Made by a program: the position numbers and the translations under genes. From contig JAKCPI010001798.1 in NCBI GenBank assembly GCA_023213315.1, positions 33,508 through 97,507 of the forward strand: a DNA stretch of 64,000 nucleotides. The letters run 5' to 3'. The number at the start of each line of letters is the position of its first letter. Position 1 is the first letter of the stretch. Under the pieces are notes generated by a model that worked only from the letters and a program-made list of their open reading frames with translations, ran no database searches and had not been told where the DNA came from. The DNA is from Euborellia annulipes (lineage: Eukaryota > Arthropoda > Insecta > Dermaptera > Anisolabididae). Below are positions 46,565 to 58,447 of the stretch, one piece after another.

Positions 46565-46631
46565 TTAAAATAATACAAACACAAAATGTATTAATACAAA
46601 CCACCTATTCATAATGCTATTTAGTCTGAAA

Positions 46632-46886
46632 CAGGGGCGTATATAGAAATTTTTTTGGGGGGGGGGGCCCGAACTCAAAATTTTTTCTGCGGAAATTTTT
46701 TTTTAAAGAAATTAAATTGTTTTTCACACGAAATTTTTTGCGGAACATTTTTTCTTTTCCCGAACCAAAGTTTTCCATCCTGCGGAAAAATTTGTTGCGC
46801 TGATGTCTGTATATCCCTATATATGTATGTGTTTGGGAAATTTCGGGGGGGGGGCCCTCGCCCCCCCCCCCTTATATACGCCCCTG
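46632..46886. mobile_element. hAT-type MITE with perfect 8-bp TSD
   Basis: The ends CAGGGGCGTATATA and TATATACGCCCCTG are perfect 14-bp inverted repeats. The TSD GTCTGAAA is exact at 46624-46631 and 46887-46894. The interior has TTTTGGGGGGG and CCCTCGCCCCCC subterminal runs and no coding capacity. The frame at 46655-46909 crosses the TIR and is spurious. Confidence 0.95.
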
Positions 46887-46894
46887 GTCTGAAA

Positions 46895-47787
46895 TATATT
46901 TGTTGTTAGATATATCCATTTTTTGACATAAATTTCAGTAATTACATTTTTTTTTACTTCTTTTTTTATTTAACCCATCATAACAATATCACAAATTGTA
47001 TGAAATTAATTTTCCTTTTTCCCGTCTTTTTTTTTAAGTTAGTTTACTCTAAGCTTTTTCTTCATTTTATTAAAGGATGAAGAAAACAAAACAGAAAAAA
47101 AGCCTGAGGCTTATTTAAAATTGTTTATAATATCTATATAAAAAAAAATGAATTGAGTCTTCGTATCTGGCTGGCATCTAACAAATAGGATCCTCGATAT
47201 TTGCTCGGACGGTTGCTTTCTCCACCGCCGAAACTTTCCGGCCTTTTGATCTTCTATCTCGAGTTCCTATTTTCTCTAGTGGTCAGGTCAAGAGATTGTC
47301 CTCTGTTTATTGAACTATGTGTTCCATCAAAAGTCCAGAAGAAAAAACTGCAGTTTACTAAGAGGGGTCAAATACTCGCCTATTACCTAACTTTGCCGAC
47401 GAGATAAGAATCTTGCTCAAAACACATTTCAACCCTCAAGAGTGGATTAAAGAAAATGGATGCCGTAAATATTTTTATAGACACTAAAGAAATACAATTA
47501 ATGAAGAAAAACAAAGACAAACAGACTCTTGAGGGTTTTCACAAGTATTCTCTGAGGTGTAGGATTAAAGAGCATACGACTATTAAAATGCTCTTCTCTT
47601 TTTAAAATTAGGCTTTTGAATTTAATTATCTTTTAAATTTTTCTATTCGGTATCATTAAAAATATAAATGCAATGTTAATTTTTCACTCGTATACAGTAT
47701 ATATCTCTCTCTTTCTCTCTTAAAGAAAAGATGGAGCTAAAGCTGTTAAGCTGTTCGCTTATTATTGAATACCAGTGGTAAAGCCCG
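46895..47787. other. gene-free spacer
   Basis: A unique GC-richer segment at 47160-47410 has no recognisable frame with an ATG. A CT microsatellite is at 47703-47719. Confidence 0.4.
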
Positions 47788-48295
47788 CCGATTATCGAAG
47801 GTAAGAGAAAGTTGTGTTCTGCGCTTGTCACACGTGTCGACGTATATTTAGTTTCCGCCGATATATTAGAATTCAAGATGTAAAATTTATTAGTATGAAA
47901 ATATTTATATTTTGTTACCATGGCAACTATATTTTCTATCCTTCCTATGAAGTACAAGAGTAAAGTGGTCTTCAGAATATTTCAATGGCAAAATAAGAAT
48001 ATACATTTTAAAGAGCATGCCCTCGGGGGGTGGGGGAGGGGGGGGGGGGCCCCCCCCAACCCGGGGGGGGTGCCCCCGGCGGTTTTTTTAAGTTATTTAT
48101 AAAAAAGTTTTATAAAAAAAAAAGGGGAGAGAGGGTGGGGGGGTGGGGGGGGGGGTGGGGGGGGGAAAAAAAAAAAAAAAAAAAAAGAGCATCTAAAAAA
48201 GAATTGATTTTTGAATTTTAATCAAAATCGTTGGAACGAATTTTGGAAAAATCGAAAAAAAAACTGAAAAAGTACATCAGTAAAGTACTAGTACA
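47788..48295 (-). mobile_element. R1 repeat, 3' part, interrupted by a SINE-like insertion
   Basis: The minus-strand R1 runs from half of the terminal hairpin through GTCGAC, GTTACCATGGCAAC, AAGAGTAAAGTGGTCTTC and TTAAAGAGCAT. It is interrupted at 48019-48183 and resumes CTAAAAAAGAATTG to AGTAAAGTACTAGTAC. The 5' half of R1 is absent. The hairpin core is in the CTCTT-first orientation in the element sense. Confidence 0.85.
48019..48183 (+). mobile_element. SINE-1-like insertion with corrupted body
   Basis: It starts GCCCTCGGGG exactly like SINE-1, ends in a poly(A) of about 24, and is flanked by the 9-bp TSD AAAGAGCAT (48010-48018 and 48184-48192). Between, the sequence is mainly G, C and A homopolymers with no intact boxes. 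The simplest reading is a real SINE-1 insertion whose consensus sequence is badly called. Confidence 0.7.
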
Positions 48296-49472
48296 ATTTT
48301 ACTTGCCCTGAGGTTAAGTCGAAACTTCGGCAACAGGATATAAAGCTTTTTTTTATTTCACCTGGCTCCAGTCCCTTTCTTCTAATTAAATATCTTCAGC
48401 TGTTCAACTCAAGAAACTTTATTATTATTATTATTTGAAATTCCTACCAGGATCCACGTTTTTTTATCCAAGGTGATTTCAGGCACGAAGACACATCTCA
48501 AACCCAACAGGCCTCTGGTCTAGCTATCTACCTGTACCCCGTGAAGTTACATTATTTCCATTCTTTAACTCCTTTTCGTATATTGAATTTGTTTTTAGCT
48601 AATGAACTAATCCTTATTGCTAGTTCCACCTGGTCTATTTTTATCCAACTTCTTCTATGCTAGGAAGAATGTCCTAGTTTGAGGAGGGACTCCTTCAGCA
48701 CATGTAGCCTACTCCTTTCGAAGAATGCATCACTGAGAGGGAAACTTCTTTAAGCCCCTTCCAAATGAAGGGATAATTAATTATTAATAAAAAATAATTA
48801 TTTCCATTAAGAAAATTTCTAACGAATTTAATTCATTAAAAAAAATACCCTCAAATGAAAAATACCTTAAAATTTGAGATACAAATTCAGAGGTCTATTT
48901 GAAATGAGAATAACGGCCTATTCATCGCCCCCCCCCCCCGTGTAAAAGACTTAAAAAAGTTAATTATAATAATTGAGTTCAAAGGTAACTTAGGATTTTT
49001 ATCAATTTACATTAAAATAAATTTATTTTCTATTTTATTATTCTGAATTTTTTTTTAACTTTTCTAAAGTATCTTTAATATTTCTTTTTTCTTTTCGACT
49101 AATATCTTAAGTATCCGTTGATATGATAAATTATAGAATAAATATTCAAATTTTTCAAAGTTATACAACTGTTGATTTATAACTGGAAACAAACTTATTT
49201 TGCTTCTTTTCGATTTATCTAAAGTCATATATAGGTCAGTTATAACAAAACTTTTTCTATATAACGTAGTTTTTTATGAGAGAAAAGAGAAATAATTTAA
49301 TATAGTTTTTTGTGACACTTAACGAATTATATTATTGAATAGTTATTTGAATAAACAAAAAAAAAAGGTTTGAATCGAACATGAAAATGATTTACAATAT
49401 ATTAAATAAATATTAAAATTAATGTTAATAATAAAACCATTTTTTACTATTTTAATGAATAAAACATTTAAA
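48296..49472. other. gene-free spacer
   Basis: 48302-48375 holds a half module (GCCCTGAGGTTAAGTCGAAA, then ATTTCACCTGGCTCC) related to the fold-back at 37751. The rest is AT-rich, with nothing recognised. Confidence 0.45.
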
Positions 49473-49604
49473 AATCTGGTGTGACTGGTCGCACAGCAAA
49501 CAGCTTTCTCTTCCTTTGGTAAGAGAAAGTAGTCTGTGCTTGTCACACCAGATGTTTAGTGTCGACATATATTTAGTTTCTGCCGATAAATTAGAATTCA
49601 AGAT
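49473..49604 (-). mobile_element. R1 repeat, 3' end fragment
   Basis: The terminal hairpin (with a symmetrised core, CTCTT on both sides), GTCGAC and AGAATTCAAGAT are present on the minus strand, then SINE-1 begins at 49605. The remainder of this R1 copy is not seen beyond the SINE. Confidence 0.85.
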
Positions 49605-49856
49605 GCCCTCGGCGGAGCTAACCTCGTATACCAAACGTCGCGGGTTCGGACCCCAGGCAGTCCGATGATTTTATTTAAGCCAATTGGATACCAAATGGCT
49701 TAAATAAGAATGCCTGGACCCCATATACATATGTATATTAAATCAATAACGGTTATCTTAAATGTCTTAAATGGCCTGAGTTGCCTAAAAGACATTGTGA
49801 ATGTGTGTGTGAGTGTGAATGAGAAAAAAGTGTGAATGTTTTTTAAAAGAAAAAAA
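49605..49856 (+). mobile_element. SINE-1 with A-box deletion
   Basis: The head GCCCTCGGCGG joins directly to GCTAACCTCGTATACC, removing the A-box region. The B-box, body, core and A-rich tail are intact. The copy therefore probably cannot be transcribed from its own promoter. A second R1 fragment begins in its A-rich tail. Confidence 0.85.
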
Positions 49857-50075
49857 AATCTGGTGTGACTGGCGCACAGCACACAACTTTCTCTTACCTT
49901 CGGTAATCGAAAGTTGTGTTCTGTGCTTGTCACACAAGATTTTTTGTGTCGACATGTATTTAGTTTCCGAGAGTACGGAACATATGAATTCAGATGTAAA
50001 ATTTATAAGTATGGGAAAATATTTATATTTTGTTACCATGGCAACCATCTCTCCTATCTTTTCTATGAAGCACTT
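49857..50075 (-). mobile_element. R1 repeat, 3' end fragment
   Basis: The minus strand has a complete, well-matched terminal hairpin (core GATTACCGAAGGTAAGAG in the element sense), GTCGACATGTATTTAG, TTACCATGGCAACC and then breaks off after ATGAAGCACTT. It starts at the SINE-1 A-tail, suggesting insertion into or recombination at the poly(A). Confidence 0.85.
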
Positions 50076-50692
50076 CGAAACTTCAATTATCTGAAGTTGC
50101 AAATTATATGCCTCGTCATAAAAAGTATATGTGAAAAAGAAAAACTAAAAACAATTTTATTTATAATCATCTCAAAAAAACACATTACAAGCCTCACCTG
50201 ATTTGATCTCTAATGAAAATTTGCCTTTGGCCAGAGTTATTAATATATTATTTCTTTTGAAATTACAATATGTGAAGTGGCTGTTGTATATCAACAATAG
50301 AAGAGGGAGCGGGCATCCAGGAAGTAAGCCTCTACGAAATGAAACTCAAGAGTAGTGGAGACAGTTTCGGCTATAATTAAATATGGCCATCCTCAGTCCA
50401 TTTTCGAGAGTATGCACTCAAATGCCAATGCTCTTTTGAAATTATATACCATTCTATATCAATTTAGAAAGTATAAAAAAAAATATATAAATGGACCAAC
50501 GTCGTTTGTTAAACTGAAAAAAAGGTAAAAAACAGAAAGGACTTTGAATTGAAAGAAAGAATAGATGAGCGAAAAATCTCCTTTAGGGCAAAGGTCAAGT
50601 TTCTCATTTGAGATATTCGCGAACTCCAAGGTTAATGCATTTGAACACTTTTCCTATTTGTCTTTTGTCATTCCATTTGATCTCTTTTTTTT
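50076..50692. other. gene-free spacer with a degenerate module
   Basis: At 50355-50402 the minus strand reads GACTGAGGATGGCC...ATAGCCGAAACTGTC, a hairpin module of the recurring type. No partner was found. Confidence 0.45.
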
Positions 50693-51160
50693 ACTTTCTC
50701 TTACCTATATGTATCAATATATGTTACAGAGAAAGTATTGGATTCATGTCAAAAATTCTATGTTGAGATTTTGATGGATATACATACACGTTTTGAGGTC
50801 CCCTGAATCCTAAAAAATGGTTTTCGCAACATGGTCTGTCTGTCTATGTCTGGGTTCAATTTAAAGCATGAAGGAGTCGAGTTTTTTTAGGAAGTTGAAA
50901 TTTTTATATATAAAGTTAGGCACCCACCTGAAGTGTGGAAATAAGCTTTTGATCAAAATCAGCCAAAAAGTACTAGTACTTTAGTACTCTTACCAAAGGT
51001 AAGAGAAAGTTGTGTTCTGTGCGACCAGTTACACCAGATTTTTTGGACTCAGGGGACCTCAAAACGTGTATATCCATCAAAATCTCGACATCGATTTTTT
51101 TAACATGAATCCAATACTTTCTCACTATATATCTCTATATATATAAAAGTAAAAGAAAGT
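50693..51160. mobile_element. R1 rearranged pair: deleted plus-strand copy joined to a minus-strand stub
   Basis: 50693-51040 is a plus-strand R1 with its left end and right hairpin arm but lacking everything from the ACTAGTACTTTA block to the hairpin core. It is directly joined at 51041 to a minus-strand R1 left-end stub (GGACTCAGGGGACCTC to AAAGAAAGT, ending 51160). The fusion brings the hairpin arm next to the conserved GAGGTCC block. Confidence 0.8.
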
Positions 51161-52429
51161 AAAATATTCTTAAATTCTTACTGAAAAAGTATCTCTTTTA
51201 TACAAAATTTACGTGACTGGATCCAAAAAAAGCATTAATTAGACAATAGCAATAAATTAAATTCAAAATAGGTTGACTCATTGCTACACTTTAATTAACA
51301 CCATTGTGGTATAGGTCGTAAAAAGACAAAAATGTATTTAAGTCGGGCCGAAATGAACTAAAAAACTCTTGGACTCCGGATATATATAACAGTTCATTGG
51401 AGATAAATAAAAAAAAGAGTGGATCCAGATAAATATTTTTTAGGGCTTGGGAAAGACGGGAAGGAAAAATAAAGCAGTTGCCAATTTACAAATATTAATA
51501 TATAAATATTTATATTCACAAAAACGGTCAATGACATGTGACCGGAAGATACCCAAACTATTAATAAGGATGGTATGACATTTATTGAATAATTCATTTG
51601 ATTAGAGAATATATAACATGAAATTAACCACATGCTTATTAAATTTTGAACAGCCAATCTTCACTCTAAATACTAAACTAAAAAAAAATAAATACAGTCT
51701 CTCTGATCAAATACCAACATTAATGAACCTCGTTTAACTTAACTGGATATAGGCCCTATACTATACGTTTACTATATGAACTAATTGATTAATCCAATTA
51801 CCAAATAGCAACAATAGGTATTTAGAGAGAGTAGAAATCCTAGCATAATACTATCTAATGAATTTAAAGCAATTGATACACAACCGAGACCATCTTGTGT
51901 TCTGGCTTTTGGGGTTTGGAATGGCACAAAGCTCATTTGTATCACAACCCAACAATCTACATATAAAATCTCAAATGTGAAAAAAAGAAAGGATTTCTAC
52001 AGGAAAACGGAAAATTATATATAATAAATAGGTTATCGGGAATCAAGTGAACTGGAAAACCTAGATAAAGGTCGTCGTGTCGTAAAGAATAAAGAATTAA
52101 TAGGCGAAACATAAATGGGAAACACAATGGAAGAAATGATTTATTAATATGAATAGATTATTTCAAGCATGAAACTAAGAAGAAAAAATATGGGCATATG
52201 GGAACTTTTTTTTTTTGATTCTTTAATCAAATTGCTGAACTATACTTTATAATTTATTTTTTAAATTCGAATGTATGGGGTTTTTGAATTCCACAGAGAC
52301 AAGTATTTTCTTCTGACATTGTTTGCTCCATGCAAAATAAAACAGCAAAACAAATAGAGAATTATTTTTTCTGGAAAAGTAATAAGCATATTTTGTATTA
52401 ATTAATTATTGAAAATACAGTACAAGATT
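51161..52429. other. gene-free AT-rich spacer
   Basis: No gene or repeat recognised. Confidence 0.4.
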
Positions 52430-52715
52430 TCGACTATTTCTTCTGCAGTCTTTTTTCAAGTACTGTGAGCTTGCTCAAACTTAAATGAACTAACTTCTAA
52501 TGGACACCTACGTCAAGTTAGTAGCCTTTTATATGTAATGAAGTTAGCAACATCATCCTCATGAAGTTAAATACTATGGGAATGATTGTATATGTGGCTA
52601 ACTTCATTACATATAAAATTTTACTAACTTGACGTAGGTGTCCCTTTGAGGTTAGTTCGATTGAATATCAAGTACTTGAAAAAGACTGCTGAAGAAATAG
52701 TCAAAACGTAAAGTA
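52430..52715. mobile_element. fold-back MITE, about 290 bp
   Basis: TTTCGACTATTTCTTCTGCA, TTTTTTCAAGTACT, ACACCTACGTCAAGTTAGTA and TATATGTAATGAAGTTAGC in the left arm have inverses in order in the right arm, which ends AGAAATAGTCAAAACGT. The loop contains CATCCTCATGAAG. A half copy lies at 13950-14100. Confidence 0.85.
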
Positions 52716-53040
52716 TTTATATTTTTATTTATATATTTTTATATCTTTAATAGGTAAAAAATTAATACAAAATGTGCCCTCTAATAAAAGATGTCAAAAA
52801 AAAATACGGGCACGGGCGGATACCGCCCACAAAAAAATCGGGCCGTGCAGGGCTCTAGTCCGTTCCCCTTTTCTCATTGGCATCAAATAAATTACACAAA
52901 TTTTATCGTTAAGAACACAAAGCGAATCACTGACCCTTAGATTAAAAGCAAAGACTACCTTTGCTCCCTCATTGATTTATATTGTACGCTATTATTGTTT
53001 AATGACGTTCACCTATTATTATGAAATTTATTAGTCTTTA
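52716..53040. other. gene-free spacer
   Basis: A short GC patch at 52808-52862 (GGGCACGGGCGGATACCG) is unexplained. Confidence 0.35.
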
Positions 53041-53050
53041 AAATCAATTA

Positions 53051-53306
53051 GCCCACGGGGCTTGGAGTAGTTGGTAGCGTGTCTACCTTCTATACCGAAC
53101 GTCGCGGGTTCGGACCCCAGGCAGTCCGATAATTTTATTTAAGGCATTTGGATACCAAATGACTTAAATAAAAATGCCTGACCCCAATATGTATAATACT
53201 CATTAACGGATATCGTTTAAAGTCTTAAATGGCCTAAGTTGCCGAGAAGACTGTGTGAATGTGAGTGTGAATGAGAAAAGTGTGAATGTTTTTAAAAAAA
53301 AAAAAA
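53051..53306 (+). mobile_element. SINE-1, full-length copy
   Basis: Head, body, core and poly(A) are complete. The 10-bp TSD AAATCAATTA lies at 53041-53050 and 53307-53316. It belongs with the copy at 41110 by its GTAGTTGGTAGCGTG head. Confidence 0.92.
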
Positions 53307-53729
53307 AAATCAATTAAAATTAAAATTCTTGTAGTGCACGAATATTGAGACATACGGGGGCGTTTGTCGCATTCATTTATTATTAAAAAACTAAAAAATG
53401 AATAGTAAAATGGCCGTTTGACTCAACCTTTTGAAAAATTTTCTGTTACCGATTGAAACGAACTTTCAAATCGATACCTTGCAGCTTTTTTGAAAGGATA
53501 TAGGTGTGGTCAGTTTATTCTCTACTCTCGGTAATTAAAATATCTCAAATTTAATATGGCTTTCTAGTCATAACCGTATATTATTCATTAAAAGATGAAT
53601 GGTCAGAGTTTGATAACTTTAATAAATTTACAATAATTAAAGCATTATGTCGAAATTGATGGTGGTTGCAGAAGAGGTGTTGTCGGGAGTAAGGAAACAG
53701 CAAACCTTTTTAGAATTCGCCTTCAACTA

Positions 53730-53920
53730 TACTTGTGCAAATATTTCTACCGGCCACTTGGCCACCATCTTCATAAGGTCAACTGCTGCCCTTAGTCTTG
53801 ACAAAGTGTTCGAACACTCAAATGCTTGTCTTCACTTACAAATACTTATAAGTCTAAGGGCTGCAACTGATGCTTATTCGGTCCTGAAGATGGCCAGACT
53901 ATAAGTGCAAATATAGTAGA
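53730..53920. mobile_element. degenerate fold-back
   Basis: ACTTGTGCAAATAT, GGCCACCATCTTC and CAACTGCTGCCCTTA in the left arm are inverted as TAAGGGCTGCAACTG, CCTGAAGATGGCC and ATAAGTGCAAATAT in the right arm. The ATG frame at 53647-53904 covers it and shows no domain, so it is not called a gene. Confidence 0.6.
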
Positions 53921-54425
53921 AGATTCAAAATCTTTTGCTTTTTTCTTTCTACCAACAAATAAAATAAATTAAATTTATATTTATTTCGGGACATTTATTC
54001 TGACTTAAGTTTTTTTGGGAGACATGAGAAGCTAATGTCTTCTCTCTGATGTTTTAAGTATAAGTTCGGTCTTCTGGCATTAGAAATCATTAGATATTCA
54101 TAATAAACTATAAATCAGTGACAAAACCCGTTATCCATACATATTTATTTTAATGAATTAATTAGTAATTATTTTGAATCAATTATATTTTTTTGTCTTT
54201 AGATTCAATTATACTCCTGAGACATATGGTTGTTAGATTTTGATGGTTAAAAATTTGTATGACTTTGAATTGCATCTTATTGTGAATTTGATATATTTTT
54301 ATTCTGTACTTTGAATTTTGACCGGATAATCTTATTGAGTGGATATAAATATCAATATCTTATGTATGTTTATTTGTTTGTAAGCACATCAGTTCTTGAA
54401 ATCGGCTCTAAAGATTTTTTTCAAA
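53921..54425. other. gene-free AT-rich spacer
   Basis: No gene or repeat recognised. Confidence 0.4.
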
Positions 54426-54950
54426 TTTAAAATATACATGTATACTATTTCCGGCACCATCTTGCGCTAGATCTCTTCTTTGGGAAAATTCGGGTACTAG
54501 TACTTTACAGATGTTCTTTTTTATTTTTTCCAATTTTCTCGAAATTTCCTTTACCAATTCCTTCCAAATTTTAAATATTTCCTAGTTGCGGGATAGAATA
54601 GGCATTGCGCTAGGTCTTGTCTTTGGAACATTTTGAGTTCTAGTACTTTACTGATGTACTTTTTTAGTTTTTTCAAATTTTCTCGAAATTCGCTTTATCT
54701 ATTTGTTTCAAATTTTAAATACGTATTTCCTATTTGTTCTATACAAAACAAACTACATTTGATCATTTGATTTAGAAACCTCAAGTACTAGTACTTTACG
54801 GATTCTAAAAAATTCGCTCTAATTTATTTTAAATTTTAAGTTTATACTAATTCCGGTACCAATATGAAATTAAGTTAGTTCTTGTTTTTGGGAGACTTCT
54901 AATACTAATACTTTACTTATGTACTTAGTACTTAGTTTTTTTTTTATCAA
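54426..54950 (+). repeat. degenerate tandem array of an R1 internal module
   Basis: Four units, marked by TACTTTAC at 54501, TACTTTA at 54654, and TACTTTAC at 54792 and 54909, give spacings of about 153, 138 and 117 bp. Each unit has TACTAGTACTTTAC, then in most a TTTTTCCAATTTTCTCGAAA-like stretch and TTTCAAATTTTAAA. The first, second and fourth begin with a TTCCGG...CTTGTCTTTGG-like lead. The block matches the segment of R1 around TACTAGTACTTTACTGATG. Confidence 0.75.
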
Positions 54951-56063
54951 AAGAAAAAAAACCACCGAAATGCCCTTCGGTCATCCCGGAACTATTAATA
55001 AATAGAGGTAGAGCCAAGAGCATAGTCATTGTCGATATTACTTAATTTAAATTAGATGATGTGGGTAGGCGTATAAATCTATTTAGATAGCAAATGTATA
55101 AATATGCCTCGATAATTTTGAATTGTTATAAATAAACTATAATTAAATAATTTAAACTCACGAATGCAGAAATAAAATAATTAATATCAAATGCTTTATA
55201 ATAAGTGACGTGATTATTACTTACTTTGTACACCCTCTCTGATACTTTTTGTATGCGACCATCGATAAAGTAACTTTTGAGTATGCTAAAGGACTACTCT
55301 CAGTATCCGGTCGTTGAATATATTAGGGACAATTCGAGCTCTCACTTAAAAAGGAAAATACATCAATTTAAACCTGTCAGCTCAAAGTTAACTAATGGCT
55401 ATAAAAGTTCATCTAATGTGTAAAAAGAAACCGAACTGTATCTTTTTTTCCCCTTCGAAACATTTGTGATTCCCAGCTGTTAATTAATTTAAAATGATTT
55501 CATTTCTTTTAAAAATGTCACTAATTAAGATCTATTTATCTTTTCAATTCCTCTTTATATCCTTTTGGATAAAACTCTAATTTTTTTTTCTAGAATAAAT
55601 TTTCAAAAATAATAATAATAATGTGTATAAAACCTTTTGAATATTTTCATGCATACGTACTCTGCTCTGTTTGATATTCGTACAGTAAAAAAAGAAAAAA
55701 ATATTCTGTTTAAATAAGAATTTGAGCCGCCTCAGGAACCTCTACATACATTTTTGTATTTAATGTTATCCGTTTTAAAATAATGATTGCGTCGAATTCA
55801 TATGTAAGCAGAGCTAAAAAAAAAATACTTGTTAATTTAAAAAATATTTTAAAGGCATTTGCACGTGAAAGAGGTACATATTATAATCGAGTTTGCGAGA
55901 AAGAAATTTAATTAAAAAATAAAAACCTATGAAACGTTTTTATTTTTTTTTTTATATAGAGTACTAGAAATTATAATATTGATCTAGAGTTATTTTATTT
56001 ATTTTTAATTGACTGTTAGAGAGATTAAGATTTCTTTTCAACTTTCCTCTGGGAATTGGCTTG
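54951..56063. other. gene-free AT-rich spacer
   Basis: No gene or repeat recognised. Confidence 0.4.
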
Positions 56064-56464
56064 TAGCCAGGATTTTTTTTTTGGGAGGGGGGACTAAAAT
56101 ATTTTAGAAAATGGGGGGGGGGGGGTTGTTATAATTTTGTTCAATAACATTAAATTAAAGTGGGAACAACGTTGGGGTAACATCTCACAAATGGACAGAG
56201 TTCAATATGCACACGATACTGAGGTGGGTTCCCGTTTCCTTCCTCAGGAGGAGGCATCTCAAATTTTTTACCATGAGATGGATTTGAACTCGAATTCAAC
56301 TCAGAATTATATGCTTAAATGCTTTGTCCCCTCGGCTAATCGCCTCCTATAGGCCTACACATATTTATACTGTATAATATGCAAAATTTTTTTATAATTT
56401 TGAAAGTGAAACTATTTGGGGATGGGGGGGGGGGGGTTGAAGCCTTCCCCACTTCTCCCGGCTA
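56064..56464. mobile_element. possible MITE with TAGCCAGGA ends, containing a tRNA-like SINE
   Basis: TAGCCAGGA at 56064 and TCCCGGCTA at 56456-56464 are candidate inverted ends with adjacent poly-G runs. Inside, the minus strand at about 56250-56352 has GGAGGCGATTAGCCGAGGGG and GAGTTCAAATCC, placed like pol III boxes (SINE-4). The ATG-less frame at 56137-56352 is part of that SINE. A SINE-1 copy then sits at the right end. Confidence 0.45.
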
Positions 56465-56623
56465 TTTTTTTTCTTTTTTTTCCCATTCACACTCACACAC
56501 ACCACATACACACAGTCTTTTCGGCAACTTAGGCTTTTTACGATAACCGTTATTTATGAATATACCTTTTGGTTGTCCAGACATTTTTATTTAACATATC
56601 CACTACACCAAGCCCGAGGGGTT
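56465..56623 (-). mobile_element. SINE-1 with large internal deletion
   Basis: Poly(A)/TGTG region, core TTGCCGAAAAGACT and body are followed directly by the first ~20 bp of the head (CCACTACACCAAGCCCGAGG on plus), so the B-box is lost. The 7-bp TSD CCGGCTA lies at 56458-56464 and 56624-56630. Confidence 0.8.
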
Positions 56624-58242
56624 CCGGCTACTTGACTGTCTGGAGATCAAAAATTAAATTATTAGAGATACTCTAGGCGTTTTTGGAAGTGTTTGCCAAC
56701 TTTATTGTTTTATGTTCAACCTAAGCCTTCTAAAATTATTAATTATAATATTCCAAAATTTAAATATCCACTAAAAAAAAAACTTAAATGATTAGCTGAA
56801 ACTCTAATTAATTAAGTTTTTTTTTTAATTTAAAGTAGTTATTTTTAGCATCCGAGGTCATTTAGACCCCGTTATTATTTATTCCAATTGTTTGGTAGCC
56901 AATTCAATTGAAATATTTTTTTTTTTTTTTATTTTCTGTATAAATACAAAATGCCTTTCTAAAGGAGACAAACCTTTCTCAGACATGTATTGGCGTAAGC
57001 TTATTTCTTAAAATTTCTCTTTTAATTATATAGGCTAATAACAATTTAATGTAGTTTACAAATTATTCAATTATCAATTCTCGCCATATTAAAAAGTTAA
57101 TAATTTTATATCACGCAAAATGACTTTTTTTTTGAAGAGTAGTTTTTCACCTCCATTAGTGGTTAGAGCTAATGGCAAGTAAAAGGAGAAACTGATGTTG
57201 GGAGGGCTCTTTTATTAAAGAAGAGGAGATGGCAATTTAATGGGCTCTACGAAATTTGATGGTGGGAATTTCATCTAAAATAAACTTGATTTTTGTTGTA
57301 TTATACGTTCAGGTTAATAATGTTGCTGTGCTGCATGAATTTTTATTTATATAGTTATTTCGACATTGTGTTCATGTCATAATAATTAAATGGTCGAATA
57401 GGCTAATTGCCTGACCTGAATCACATAATGAGGTAAAACTAGTATCATTATTATGTAGACATGGCCCTTTTGATAACATGGAAACATGGAAAAGAAAAAT
57501 GTAATAAAGGATCCACAGTCACTATCAAACCTCCGAGGGCACTCTACTCTCATTCTGATATCGTTCTATACATGAGAAGAACTCATGTGGAAATTTGTTC
57601 CATAAAAATAATTTTTCTGGGTACTTACTTTATCCCTATCTGAATAATTTTACATCTAGGAGTATGAATCATTTAGAGTAAACCTGCCTGAAACAGTGAA
57701 TTTTTATATATTAATATTTGAAAGCTAATAAAAATTTCAGAAAAAACTTTTCTCCACTTGGACTAACTTTTAATCACATTTTCATCCGGTTTTATTTTTT
57801 ATTAAATAAGTCTACGTTGAAAGAAAAGTAGGGAGAAAACGGATTATTTCACACAAGACAAATATTAGCCTACAATGTATTTTTGTTTGACTTTATAATT
57901 CAATATTTGTTAATTCAAATACCCGACAAAAGCTAGGGCGTACGGCCGGGAGTTGAACCACGGATCCACCAATTTGTACTCGGTGGGCCCTAACAAATGG
58001 ATTACAGCACGCATTCGGTTATTTGACTTTATTTTATTTTTTCTTTTTTCGTTTCAATCGACTTCTAATTTATACAACCTTTATTTTTTACTTATTTTAT
58101 TATTTTTATTTAACAGTTTTTCTCCATCTAGTCTAAATCAGCTTTATATTATTTATATTAGTAATATAAATAATGGCGAAATAATTTGATAAAAGTTTGT
58201 GTAAAAAAGAGAAATGTATCTATTCTTTTTAATATTTTTAAT
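56624..58242. other. gene-free spacer with SINE traces
   Basis: 56842-56918 carries a SINE-2 tail/body remnant (TTTTAGCATCCGAGGTC, GGTAGCCAATTCAATTG). 57926-58000 on the minus strand carries the SINE-3 block CCGAGTACAAATTGGTGGAT and GGTTCAACTCCCGGCC. No host gene is seen. Confidence 0.55.
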
Positions 58243-58366
58243 TTGAGGATCAGGATGTCATTCGCCGCTCAGAGATCTTGGTGAGTAATATGTGGATAAT
58301 ATATATTTTTTTTATTATTTTTTAAAACAAGATCTATGAGCGGCGAATGACATCCTGATTCTTCAA
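58243..58366. repeat. inverted repeat, 124 bp
   Basis: TTGAGGATCAGGATGTCATT and CGCCGCTCAGAGATCTTG at the left are mirrored by CAAGATCTATGAGCGGCG and AATGACATCCTGATTCTTCAA at the right, with one or two mismatches over about 38 bp. The loop is AT-rich. Confidence 0.8.
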
Positions 58367-58447
58367 TTAAAAATATGAAAATGAACAACAATCGCCAAGG
58401 ATTCAAAAAATTTAGTATCTATTCTTATTTATTTAAATTTAATCCTC

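Noticed and set aside
53647..53904. 85-codon ATG frame
   Set aside because: It covers a fold-back with inverted arms; no domain or splice context was seen.
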